A stretch of DNA of 64,000 nucleotides, from NCBI RefSeq assembly GCF_003387075.1, contig NZ_QUMQ01000001.1, forward strand, positions 6,448,001 through 6,512,000. Direction: 5' to 3'. Position 1 is the first letter of the stretch, and each line of letters begins with the position of its first letter. The notes beneath the pieces are model-generated. The model worked only from the letters and a program-made list of their open reading frames with translations. It was not told the DNA's origin and made no database searches. A program made the translations under genes and the position numbers. This DNA comes from Asanoa ferruginea (lineage in GTDB: Bacteria > Actinomycetota > Actinomycetes > Mycobacteriales > Micromonosporaceae). This document shows positions 16,526 through 24,142 of the stretch, one piece after another.

Positions 16526-17299
16526 ATGCGTATTTCGCTCCGCAGGCTCAATCCGGCAGGTGCCGCCGGCGAGTTCGTGCTCACCACGGTCCTGCTCTTC
16601 ATCGCCGTCACGGTCATCCGCTGGCTCCGGCATCCCGAGTCCCCGCTGTTCATCTCCGATCTGGGCAGCGCCCTCGTGGTGATCGGCGTCGTCAGCGGCG
16701 CCGTGCTCACCGCGCTGATCCTCAGCCCGCTCGGCAAGCGCAGCGGCGGCCACATGAACCCGGCCGTCACCGTCACCCTGTGGCTGATGGACGCCTTCCC
16801 GGGCCGCCGGGTCGTGCCCTACGTGCTCGCGCAACTCGCGGGTTCCGTGGCCGGTGCCGGTCTCGCGCGGCTCGCCTGGGGGAGTGCGGTCTCGCACCCG
16901 ATGGTCTCCTTCGGCGCGATCCGGCCCGCGGCCAGTTGGCAACCCGAGGCGGTCTTCCTCGCCGAAGCCGGCAGCATGGTCCTGTTCATGCTGGTCGTCG
17001 GGTTCTTCCTGGTCCGGCGGCGGCTGGCGGGCCTGCTGCCCTACCTGATCGGGCTCGGTGTCGGCCTGGTGATCGCGGTGTTCGGCCCGCTCAGCGGCGG
17101 CTCGATCAACCCGGCCCGCCAACTCGGCCCCGCCCTGCTCGCCGGGCAGACCACCGACCTGTGGATCTACCTGGTCGCGCCGATGCTCGGTGCGGTCGTC
17201 GGCTCCCTGATCCACCGCCGGCTCGTCCGGCGGACCCCACCGCGGCAGCACCCGTGCGCCGGACTCACCACCCGCGCGCCGGCGGCCTCGCGGTCATGA
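16526..17299 (+). CDS. MIP-family aquaporin / glycerol facilitator, 257 aa
   Basis: Six hydrophobic helices plus both half-helix signatures: HMNPAVTV and SINPARQLGPA. Such channels carry water, glycerol or small uncharged solutes across the membrane. GGGAGG at 16515-16520 favours the second of two adjacent ATGs (16526 over 16523). It is the first of three closely spaced plus-strand genes (gaps of about 22 bp), divergent from MocR. Selectivity residues were not resolved, so water versus glycerol is open. Confidence 0.92.
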   Translation: MRISLRRLNPAGAAGEFVLTTVLLFIAVTVIRWLRHPESPLFISDLGSALVVIGVVSGAVLTALILSPLGKRSGGHMNPAVTVTLWLMDAFPGRRVVPYVLAQLAGSVAGAGLARLAWGSAVSHPMVSFGAIRPAASWQPEAVFLAEAGSMVLFMLVVGFFLVRRRLAGLLPYLIGLGVGLVIAVFGPLSGGSINPARQLGPALLAGQTTDLWIYLVAPMLGAVVGSLIHRRLVRRTPPRQHPCAGLTTRAPAASRS

Positions 17300-17321
17300 A
17301 CAAGCGAAAGGACTGATTCCC

Positions 17322-18194
17322 ATGCGTATCTTCGTTGCTGGCGCCACCGGCGTGGTCGGCCGGCTGCTCGTGCCCATGCTGCTCGAGTCGGGGCACCAGG
17401 TCACCGGAATGTCCCGCTCTTCGGGCGGCGCCGACCGGGTCCGCCGCCAGGGCGCCGACGCCGTCCAGGGCGACGTGCTCGACCGCGGCAGCCTGCGCGA
17501 AGCAGTGCTGGCCGCCGCCCCGGACGCGATCATCCACCAACTCACCGACCTGGCCGGTGCCGACGGTGAGGCGACCAACCGGCTTCGCGTCGAAGGCACC
17601 CGGAACCTGGTCGACGCGGCCAGGGCCGCCGGCACCGACCGGATCGTCATCCAGTCGGTTGGCTTCGGCTACGCGCCGGGCGACAAGCCGGCCGACGAGA
17701 CCGAACCGCTCGACGTCGGTGCCGAACCGCCGCGCCGCGGACTGGTCGACGGCATCCGGGCGATGGAGGCCACGGCGTCCGAAGTGGACACCGCAGTGCT
17801 GCTGCGGTTCGGCATCCTCTACGGCCCGGGCACCTGGTATGCCCCGGGCGGCGCCGCCGCCGCGGTGCTGTCGGGTGACACCGGCGCGCCGTTCCTCGGC
17901 AGCCTGGTCGCCGACCAGTCGGTGACGTCGTTCCTGCACGTCGCGGACGCCGCCCGGGCCGCACGGGAGGCCCTCGGCTGGCCGGGCGGCGTGGTCAACA
18001 TCGCCGACGACGACCCCGCCGAAGGCCGCGAGTGGGTGCCGGTCCTGGCCGCCGCGCTCGGCGTGCCCGCACCTCGACCCACATCCGGGCAGCTCGACTG
18101 GGCCCGCGGCGTGTCCAACAGCTTGGCGCGCTCGCGTGGGTGGGACCTGTCCTACCCGACCTGGCGCACCGGGTTCGCCACTCAAATGATCTAG
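17322..18194 (+). CDS. NAD(P)-dependent epimerase/dehydratase-like protein, 290 aa
   Basis: An extended SDR fold opens MRIFVAGATGVVGRLLVPML with the G-x-x-G-x-x-G nucleotide loop. The usual catalytic Tyr-x-x-x-Lys is not evident (LRFGILYGPG is present, but no YxxxK), so this is probably an atypical SDR binding cofactor as a reductase or regulator, like many plasmid-like actinobacterial paralogues. Second gene in the aquaporin group, 22 bp after it and 23 bp before the next. Confidence 0.82.
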   Translation: MRIFVAGATGVVGRLLVPMLLESGHQVTGMSRSSGGADRVRRQGADAVQGDVLDRGSLREAVLAAAPDAIIHQLTDLAGADGEATNRLRVEGTRNLVDAARAAGTDRIVIQSVGFGYAPGDKPADETEPLDVGAEPPRRGLVDGIRAMEATASEVDTAVLLRFGILYGPGTWYAPGGAAAAVLSGDTGAPFLGSLVADQSVTSFLHVADAARAAREALGWPGGVVNIADDDPAEGREWVPVLAAALGVPAPRPTSGQLDWARGVSNSLARSRGWDLSYPTWRTGFATQMI

Positions 18195-18217
18195 CTGTTG
18201 TGCAGAGAGGCAAGACG

Positions 18218-18973
18218 ATGAACCAACCCCTGATCGGCAAGGTAGCCCTGGTCACCGGTGGATCGCGCGGTCTCGGGGCCGCGACCGTCCGGATGCTGGC
18301 CGCGCAGGGCGCCGACGTCGCGTTCACCTATGTCAGTTCCGCCGCGAAGGCGCAGGCCGTGGTCGACGAGGTGTCGGCCCTGGGCGCCAAGGCCGTCGCC
18401 CTCCAGTCCGACCAGGCCGACACGAGCGGGGCACCGGCACTGATCGACGCGGTGGTCGCGCAGTTCGGCGGGCTGGACATCCTGGTCAACAACGCGGCGA
18501 TCTCGCCGGAGCAGGGCCGCACGGTCGACGACCCGGACGCCGACACCGCCGCGCTCGACCGGATGCACGCCACCAACTACCTCGGCGTGATCGCCATCAT
18601 CCGGGCCGCGTCGCGGGTGCTGCGGCCCAACGGCCGGATCATCACGGTCAGCTCGGGGCTCGGCACCCGGGTCGGCGTGCCGGGCCTGGCCGACTATTCG
18701 GCCACCAAGTCGGGGGTCGAGCGCTACACCATGGGCGTCGCCCGCGACCTCGGGCACCGCGGCATCACCGCCAACGTGGTCGAGGCCGGGCTGATGGAGA
18801 GCGGCACGGAGCCGCCGGATCCGGAGACCCTCAAGGCGATCGTCGGCGCGCTGTCGATCCAACGGATGGGGCACCCCGACGAGATCGCCGCCGCGATCGC
18901 GTTCCTGGCGAGCCCGGCCGCGTCCTACGTGACCGGCGCCGTGCTCGACGCGCACGGCGGCTACAACGCCTGA
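18218..18973 (+). CDS. Short-chain dehydrogenase/reductase, 251 aa
   Basis: Classical SDR: TGGSRGLGAA cofactor loop, NNAAIS, catalytic Ser in ITVSSGLG and YSATKSG holding the catalytic Tyr and Lys. The C-terminus SYVTGAVLDAHGGYNA is typical of FabG-like enzymes. The ATG at 18218 has a GAGAGG-like ribosome site. An in-frame extension back to 18032 lies inside the previous gene and is not used. Third gene of the MocR-divergent group; substrate unknown. Confidence 0.9.
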   Translation: MNQPLIGKVALVTGGSRGLGAATVRMLAAQGADVAFTYVSSAAKAQAVVDEVSALGAKAVALQSDQADTSGAPALIDAVVAQFGGLDILVNNAAISPEQGRTVDDPDADTAALDRMHATNYLGVIAIIRAASRVLRPNGRIITVSSGLGTRVGVPGLADYSATKSGVERYTMGVARDLGHRGITANVVEAGLMESGTEPPDPETLKAIVGALSIQRMGHPDEIAAAIAFLASPAASYVTGAVLDAHGGYNA

Positions 18974-19018
18974 GGCGTACTCACGTATTTAGACCGATCA
19001 GGCTGTTCTGACCCCATC

Positions 19019-19035
19019 TCGCACAAGATGTGCGA
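19019..19035. promoter_or_regulatory. Inverted repeat TCGCACA-AGA-TGTGCGA before flavohaemoglobin
   Basis: Perfect 7-bp arms, overlapping a second small inverted repeat, GATGTGCGACATC. It lies 46 bp after the SDR stop and about 60 bp before the small ORF that precedes the flavohaemoglobin. It could be a weak terminator, or an operator for nitric-oxide control (AAGATG-type half sites occur at NsrR operators). I cannot choose between them. Confidence 0.4.
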
Positions 19036-19093
19036 CATCGTCTCCCACCCGATGCGACCGTCTTGACGGCGGTTTGAGCGGGTGGGAGGCGAA

Positions 19094-19219
19094 ATGGACG
19101 GGCCGGTTGGGGCCGAAATGTTGGCGGGTTCGGTCGATGAGCGCATGTTGCAGGAGGCCTACGGCACGTGGAGGCGGGTGCGGCGGCGTTGGTGGCAGCG
19201 CCGGCCGGCGGGGCGGTGA
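19094..19219 (+). CDS. Small basic ORF (41 aa) coupled to flavohaemoglobin
   Basis: An ATG at 19094 has a strong ribosome site (GGGAGG at 19084-19089), better than the one before the flavohaemoglobin. The peptide starts MDGPVGAEML and ends in the very basic WRRVRRRWWQRRPAGR. Its TGA overlaps a GTG at 19216 as GTGA, which is a possible start of the flavohaemoglobin. It may be a leader that feeds ribosomes to hmp, or a real small protein. No homologue is recognised. Confidence 0.4.
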   Translation: MDGPVGAEMLAGSVDERMLQEAYGTWRRVRRRWWQRRPAGR

Positions 19220-20334
19220 ACGGGATGCGCAGCAATCTGTCAACGCTGCTCAAGGAGAGTTGGACACTGGTCGAGGACCGGCAGGACAAGGTGGCCGGCT
19301 ATTTCTACGCCCGGTTGTTCCTGTCCTACCCGCACCTGCGGCACATGTTCCCGGTGCAGATGGACACCCAGCGGGCCCGGCTGCTCGGCGCGATCGTCAC
19401 CGCGATCCAGCACTTCGACGATCCCGAGCGGGCCGACGAATACCTGCGCGCCCTCGGCCGCGACCACCGCAAGTTCGACGTGCAGCCCGAGCACTACACG
19501 ATGGTCAAGTCCGCGCTGGTCGACGCGTTGCGCCAATACGCCGGCGAGCACTGGCGGCTGGAATACGAGCAGGCGTGGGGCGACGTCTACGACCACATCG
19601 CCAAGCGGATGATGGCCGGCGCCGAGGAGGAAGAAGGGCCGCCGTTCTGGTACGCCGACGTGGTCAGCCACGAGCGGCGCGGGCCCGACGTCGCCGTGTT
19701 CACCTGCCGGCCGCTGGAGCCGATGCCGTTCCGGGCCGGGCAATACGTCAGCATCGAGTGCGTCTACCAGCCCCGGCTCTGGCGCACCTACTCGATGGCC
19801 AACGCGCCGCGCGACGACGGCACGCTGGAGTTCCACATCCGCGCCGTCCGCGGCGGCCAGGTCTCCGGCGCGCTCGTCCGCCGGCTCAAGAAGGGCGACC
19901 TGCTCAAGATCGCCGCGCCGATGGGCGCCATGACGCTCGACCGCGACTCCCGCCGCGACATCGTCTGCGTGGCCGGCGGCACCGGGCTCGCGCCGGTCAA
20001 GGCGCTGATCGACGAACTGTCCCGCTACAACCGCACCCGGTTCGTGCACCTCTTCCGCGGCGTACGCCGGCGCGAGGACCTCTACGACGGCGAGGAACTC
20101 GACGACCTGGCCGCCCGGCACGCCTGGCTGACCCTCACCCGCACGGTCAGCGACGACCCGGCCTACCCGGACGCCGTCCACGGGGATGTCGAAGACGTGC
20201 TGGCCGACCACGGACCGTGGGACGACCACGACTTCTACGTCGCCGGCTCGCCGACCATGGTGACCTCGACGCTGACCACGCTCAACCGGCTACAGGTCCC
20301 GACGACCCGGATCAAATACGACGCGTTCAACTGA
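19216..20334 (+). CDS. hmp: Flavohaemoglobin (nitric oxide dioxygenase), about 372 aa
   Basis: Globin domain (KESWTLVEDRQDKVAGYFYA; proximal His in QPEHYTMVKSAL) joined to a ferredoxin-NADP reductase-type module: RTYSMAN for FAD and VCVAGGTGLAPVKAL for NAD(P)H. The enzyme turns NO and O2 into nitrate using NAD(P)H, so it is nitrosative-stress defence. Possible starts are GTG 19168, GTG 19216 and ATG 19225. I take 19216 because it overlaps the small ORF stop as GTGA and gives a normal globin N-terminus. The 3' end overlaps the convergent transporter gene by 8 bp. Confidence 0.9.
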   Translation: MNGMRSNLSTLLKESWTLVEDRQDKVAGYFYARLFLSYPHLRHMFPVQMDTQRARLLGAIVTAIQHFDDPERADEYLRALGRDHRKFDVQPEHYTMVKSALVDALRQYAGEHWRLEYEQAWGDVYDHIAKRMMAGAEEEEGPPFWYADVVSHERRGPDVAVFTCRPLEPMPFRAGQYVSIECVYQPRLWRTYSMANAPRDDGTLEFHIRAVRGGQVSGALVRRLKKGDLLKIAAPMGAMTLDRDSRRDIVCVAGGTGLAPVKALIDELSRYNRTRFVHLFRGVRRREDLYDGEELDDLAARHAWLTLTRTVSDDPAYPDAVHGDVEDVLADHGPWDDHDFYVAGSPTMVTSTLTTLNRLQVPTTRIKYDAFN

Positions 20335-21238
20335 GCGCGGGTTCGCCCGCCCGCACGAGAGGAGAGTGCGCCAGCCCGACCGCGCCGAGGGAGATCAGCG
20401 CGCCGGCCACCGCGAGCCCGAGGAGCGCGGTGGGTGTCTCCGGCGGGGCGACCTTGAACGCGTAGACGCCCAGCAGGTAGCTGGCGACCGGGTTGGTGAT
20501 CGACATGGCGGCGACGGCCGAGGCCAACGAACCGGCCGCGAACGCACCTTGCCCGAGGAGCAGGCCGCCCAGCGTGGAGGCGGCCAGGACATAGCCGGGC
20601 CAGTCGCGGGCGGTGGCCAGGACGCCGCGTACCAGCAGATCTTCGGTCGTGACCTTGATCATGGCGGCGCTCACGGCGAAGCAGATCCCGGCCGCGATCG
20701 CGAGCGTGGTCGCCCGCACCAGGGTGGGCATGCCGTCGCTGAACGGCAGGATCAGCAGCACGACTGCCGCGGCGACGATGCAGCCGAGCAGCAGGTGCAG
20801 CCGGTTGGCTTCGCCGTCGACCGGGGCGACGCCGCGCACGGCGAAGAAGGCCACGAGCCCGCCGCAGATCAGCGCGGCCGACAGCCAGTCGCGCCCGCTC
20901 GGCCGCCGCTGCCGCCAGGCGGCCGCCATCGGCAGGGCGAAGAGCAGTTGGGTGACCAGCAGCGGCTGGACCAGGGCGACCGACCCGAACCGAAGGGCGA
21001 GCGCCTGCGCGCCGAAGCCGACCAGGTTGGTTGACCAGCCGATCAGCCACAGCGGCTCGCGCACGAGTCGCCGGATGAGCCGCCACAGACCCACGAATAC
21101 GGCTGTGCGCCGTGGCGGGCCATCCCCATCGACCACGGCAGGTGGGTGGCGGTGTGCCGCCCGCTGCTGCAGCGATGCCGCGGCGGCGAACAGGAACGCC
21201 GCCAGCAGGCCGAAGCCCACGGCAACAGTCACGATCAT
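20327..21238 (-). CDS. DMT/EamA-like membrane transporter, 303 aa
   Basis: Ten hydrophobic helices in the two-repeat arrangement of drug/metabolite transporters, opening MIVTVAVGFGLLAAFLFAAA with no signal peptide. The TM2-TM3 region holds LVGFGAQALALRFGSVALVQ, close to a family of actinobacterial EamA-like proteins (formerly DUF-type DMT). The substrate is unknown. Convergent with the flavohaemoglobin gene; an upstream gap of 157 bp (21239-21395) separates it from the divergent MFS gene and shows no clear operator. Confidence 0.85.
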   Translation of the reverse strand: MIVTVAVGFGLLAAFLFAAAASLQQRAAHRHPPAVVDGDGPPRRTAVFVGLWRLIRRLVREPLWLIGWSTNLVGFGAQALALRFGSVALVQPLLVTQLLFALPMAAAWRQRRPSGRDWLSAALICGGLVAFFAVRGVAPVDGEANRLHLLLGCIVAAAVVLLILPFSDGMPTLVRATTLAIAAGICFAVSAAMIKVTTEDLLVRGVLATARDWPGYVLAASTLGGLLLGQGAFAAGSLASAVAAMSITNPVASYLLGVYAFKVAPPETPTALLGLAVAGALISLGAVGLAHSPLVRAGEPALS

Positions 21239-21395
21239 CCCCCGGCGCCACCGGATCGGTACGCGGCGCCGCCCGACTCTACGGTGCCGCGGTGCGCACC
21301 GACCACCTGGCCGCCCGTTGGTGGTCGATCGTCACAGCGACTGATGCCAATGGGACGCCAGGGGCAATCGGGACATTCTCACCACCTACCGCCAC

Positions 21396-23024
21396 TTGCC
21401 CCGCTACTTTGTCTTCATCGCAGCAACGAGTGATTCCGTCTCGTGGCGGCCGCTGACCGTGCTGGGTCTGGCGCAGTTCCTGATGGTCCTCGACACGTCG
21501 GTGATGAACGTGTCGATCAGCCAACTCGTCGACGACTTCGACACCGACGTGACCGCGATCCAGTCCACGATCACGCTCTACACGCTGGTGATGGCCGCGT
21601 TCATGATCACCGGAGGGAAGCTCGGCGACCTCTGGGGGCGGCGCCGCGCGTTCACGATAGGCATGATCGTGTACGGCGTCGGCACGACGCTCACCGCCGT
21701 CGCGCCCAAGCTGTGGGTGTTGGTGCTCGGCTGGTCGGTCATCGAAGGGCTCGGCGCGGTCCTGGTGCTGCCGTCGCTGGCCGCGCTGGTCGGCGCCAAC
21801 TACACCGGACGGTCGCGGGCCACCGCCTACGGGGTGATCGGCGGCGTCGCGGGCGCCGGCATCGCGGTCGGCCCGCTCCTCGGCGGCTGGGTCACCACCT
21901 ATCTCACCTGGCGTCTGGTGTTCGCCGGCGAGGCCGTGCTGGTCGTGGTCATCCTCCTGCTCACGCCCTGGGTCCGCGACGTCGCCGGCGCGGCGCGGCG
22001 AACCCGGCTGGACGGTGTCGGTGCGGCACTCTCGGTCGCCGGCATGGCGCTGGTCGTGCTCGGTGTGTTGCAGAGCAGCACGTGGGGCTGGCTGGCACCG
22101 CGCAACACGCCCGTCGAGATCTTCGGCTTCGCACCGACCCTCTTCGTCGTGGCGGCGGGTGCCGCCCTGCTCGCGTGCTTCGTGGAGTGGGAGCGGCACC
22201 GGGAAACGGTCGGCCGGGTTCCGTTGGTCCGGCCGGAGTTGATGGCCGCGCCACCGTTGCGCGCCGGCCTCTCGATGCTGTTCGTGCAGAATCTCGTCCT
22301 GCTCGGCATCTTCTTCGCCATCCCGCTCTACGTGCAGGTCGTGCTCGGACTCAACGCTTTCGAGACGGGGCTCCGGCTGCTGCCGGCCTCGGTCGGAATG
22401 CTGGTCGCGGCTTTGGGCGGGTCGCTCCTCGGCCGGATCTCGGGCCCGCGCCGGATCGTCCGGGTCGCCGTCGTGATCGTGGTGGCCGCGGTGCTCTGGC
22501 TGGCGACCACCGTGCAGCCGAATCTCGACGAGGTTTCGTTCGCCCTGTCGATGGCGCTGCTCGGGATCGGCATGGGACTGCTCGCGTCGCAGTTGGGCTA
22601 CGTGGTGCAGGGCAGCGTCGGCGACGACGCGCGCAGCGAGGTGGGCGCGCTGCAATACACCGCGCAGAACCTCGGGTCGTCGCTGGGCACCGCGCTGGTC
22701 GGCGCCGTGCTGATCGCCGCTCTGACCGGGACTTTCACCGACCGGATCGCCGCCGACCCGCGAATCTCGGACGCGGTCGAGCAGCAGGCCACGGTGCGGA
22801 TCAACGCCGGGATCACGTTCGTCTCGACGACCGACCTGCGGACCGCGCTGGAGCGCACGACGGTGCCGCCGGCCGAGGTGGACGCGATCGTCGACGGCTA
22901 TGCCGAGGCGCAGTTGCGCAGCCTCCGCGCGGCGCTGCTCGCGGCGGCCGTGTTCGCCGCGGCCGGGCTGCTCGCCACCCGCCGCCTACCGACGGGCGCC
23001 CCGAAGCCAACCACGGTCGCGTAG
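21396..23024 (+). CDS. MFS drug exporter, 14-helix DHA2 type, 542 aa
   Basis: Fourteen predicted helices with the MFS motif A in GGKLGDLWGRRRAF and the DHA2 motif LDTSVMNVSISQL in helix 1. GGVAGAGIAVGPLLGGW matches antiporter motif C. The start is the TTG at 21396; no ATG or GTG lies in frame before WRPLTVLGLAQF, so the true start could be a few codons either side. Convergent with the 23028 gene, 3 bp between stops. Probably an efflux pump; substrate unknown. Confidence 0.88.
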   Translation: MPRYFVFIAATSDSVSWRPLTVLGLAQFLMVLDTSVMNVSISQLVDDFDTDVTAIQSTITLYTLVMAAFMITGGKLGDLWGRRRAFTIGMIVYGVGTTLTAVAPKLWVLVLGWSVIEGLGAVLVLPSLAALVGANYTGRSRATAYGVIGGVAGAGIAVGPLLGGWVTTYLTWRLVFAGEAVLVVVILLLTPWVRDVAGAARRTRLDGVGAALSVAGMALVVLGVLQSSTWGWLAPRNTPVEIFGFAPTLFVVAAGAALLACFVEWERHRETVGRVPLVRPELMAAPPLRAGLSMLFVQNLVLLGIFFAIPLYVQVVLGLNAFETGLRLLPASVGMLVAALGGSLLGRISGPRRIVRVAVVIVVAAVLWLATTVQPNLDEVSFALSMALLGIGMGLLASQLGYVVQGSVGDDARSEVGALQYTAQNLGSSLGTALVGAVLIAALTGTFTDRIAADPRISDAVEQQATVRINAGITFVSTTDLRTALERTTVPPAEVDAIVDGYAEAQLRSLRAALLAAAVFAAAGLLATRRLPTGAPKPTTVA

Positions 23025-23027
23025 TGC

Positions 23028-23522
23028 CTAGTGCAGGGCCACCTTGAGGGCGACCACGACGAGCCCGAGGACACCGGAGAAGGCCGTCGCCGCCCACCGT
23101 AGCCAGCCGGTGAGGCCCGCGCTGCGGGCTGCCAGCCAGCCGAGCACCACCAGCAGCAGCACCGTGTAGGCGACGGCCGCGTCGAGGGCCGTCTCGTTGC
23201 TCGCGCCGGCCAGCCGGGCCAGCAGCAGCACGAGCAGCGGGGTGATCGAGGCCTGGATCATCGCCCAGCCCGCGGTCAGCACCCCGAGCACCTCGGCCCG
23301 GGTCACCGATGGCCGGCCGTCGCCGCGCGCGGCCAGGCCGAGCAACTCCGCATAGCGTTCGGCCAGCCAATAGACCAGTAGCGTGACCAACACCGTGGCG
23401 GCCACCCGGCCCGCCGGTTCCACCCCCGACGAGGCGAGGGTCGCCGCGCAGATGACCGTCCCGTAGATGCCCGCCGGCACCCACGGCGCGGCGACCCACA
23501 TCCGGTCTCGGCCCATCGGCAC
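23028..23522 (-). CDS. Small integral membrane protein of unknown function, 164 aa
   Basis: About four hydrophobic helices (near residues 12-30, 38-55, 80-105 and 118-160), with a conserved-looking ERYAELLGLAARG loop between helices 2 and 3. No recognised catalytic motif. ATG at 23522 (MPMGRDRMW). Similar four-helix proteins are common in actinobacteria as hypothetical proteins. The left neighbour is convergent and the next minus-strand gene upstream begins 600 bp away, so it is probably a single-gene unit. Confidence 0.7.
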   Translation of the reverse strand: MPMGRDRMWVAAPWVPAGIYGTVICAATLASSGVEPAGRVAATVLVTLLVYWLAERYAELLGLAARGDGRPSVTRAEVLGVLTAGWAMIQASITPLLVLLLARLAGASNETALDAAVAYTVLLLVVLGWLAARSAGLTGWLRWAATAFSGVLGLVVVALKVALH

Positions 23523-23569
23523 CGATTATCGCCGGTCAAACCGACCCAAGCGGACAAATGCCAACAGCG

Positions 23570-24142
23570 CTACAACCGGGCGTGCTCCAGCCACAGCTTC
23601 GCGAGCAACTCGTGGCCCCACGCGCTCGGGTGGATGCCGTCTGGTGCGACGTCGGCCGCCGCACCCGCGGCCGCCAGGGCCGTGTCCGCCGGCACCAGCA
23701 CGGCGCCGAACTCCGCCGCCAGGGCGCGCACCACCGCCACCTTCGGGTCCAGATCTTCGCGCCAGGCCACCTGCTCGTCCCGCACGGGAAGGAGGAAAGG
23801 CTCGATCAGCACGATCCGGACCCCGGCCAGCGAGGTGAGCAGCGCGCGGTAGTTGGACTCGAACTCCGCCGCCGTCGTGACCGTCCCGCTGTCATAGCGC
23901 CGCCAGGTGTCGTTGATCCCGACCAGCACGCTTACCAGCGAAGGCTGCTCGGCCAGCACGTCGGTCTTCCACCGATCGCGCAGGTCCCGCGCGCTGTTGC
24001 CGCTGATGCCGACGTTGACCACCCGGGCCGCGCCGCCCAGCGCGTCGGCGACCAGCCGGACGTAGCCGTCGCCGAGGCCGGCCGGGTCAGCGCGCCGGTC
24101 GCAGTCGGTGATGCTGTCGCCGGCGAAGACGATGGTGTTCAT
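23570..24142 (-). CDS. SGNH/GDSL hydrolase, 190 aa
   Basis: All SGNH blocks are visible: FAGDSITD (nucleophile Ser), NVGISGNSARDL, VGINDTW (the block III Asn) and DGIHPSAWGH (catalytic Asp/His). No signal peptide, so cytoplasmic. The ATG overlaps the stop of the GH36 gene (ATGA), so it belongs to that operon and is a likely carbohydrate esterase that removes acetyl groups from imported oligosaccharides. Confidence 0.9.
   Translation of the reverse strand: MNTIVFAGDSITDCDRRADPAGLGDGYVRLVADALGGAARVVNVGISGNSARDLRDRWKTDVLAEQPSLVSVLVGINDTWRRYDSGTVTTAAEFESNYRALLTSLAGVRIVLIEPFLLPVRDEQVAWREDLDPKVAVVRALAAEFGAVLVPADTALAAAGAAADVAPDGIHPSAWGHELLAKLWLEHARL

Noticed and set aside
19168-19215. Flavohaemoglobin start at GTG 19168
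   Set aside because: Adds a low-complexity Ala/Gly stretch before the globin domain and overlaps the small ORF; kept only as an alternative.
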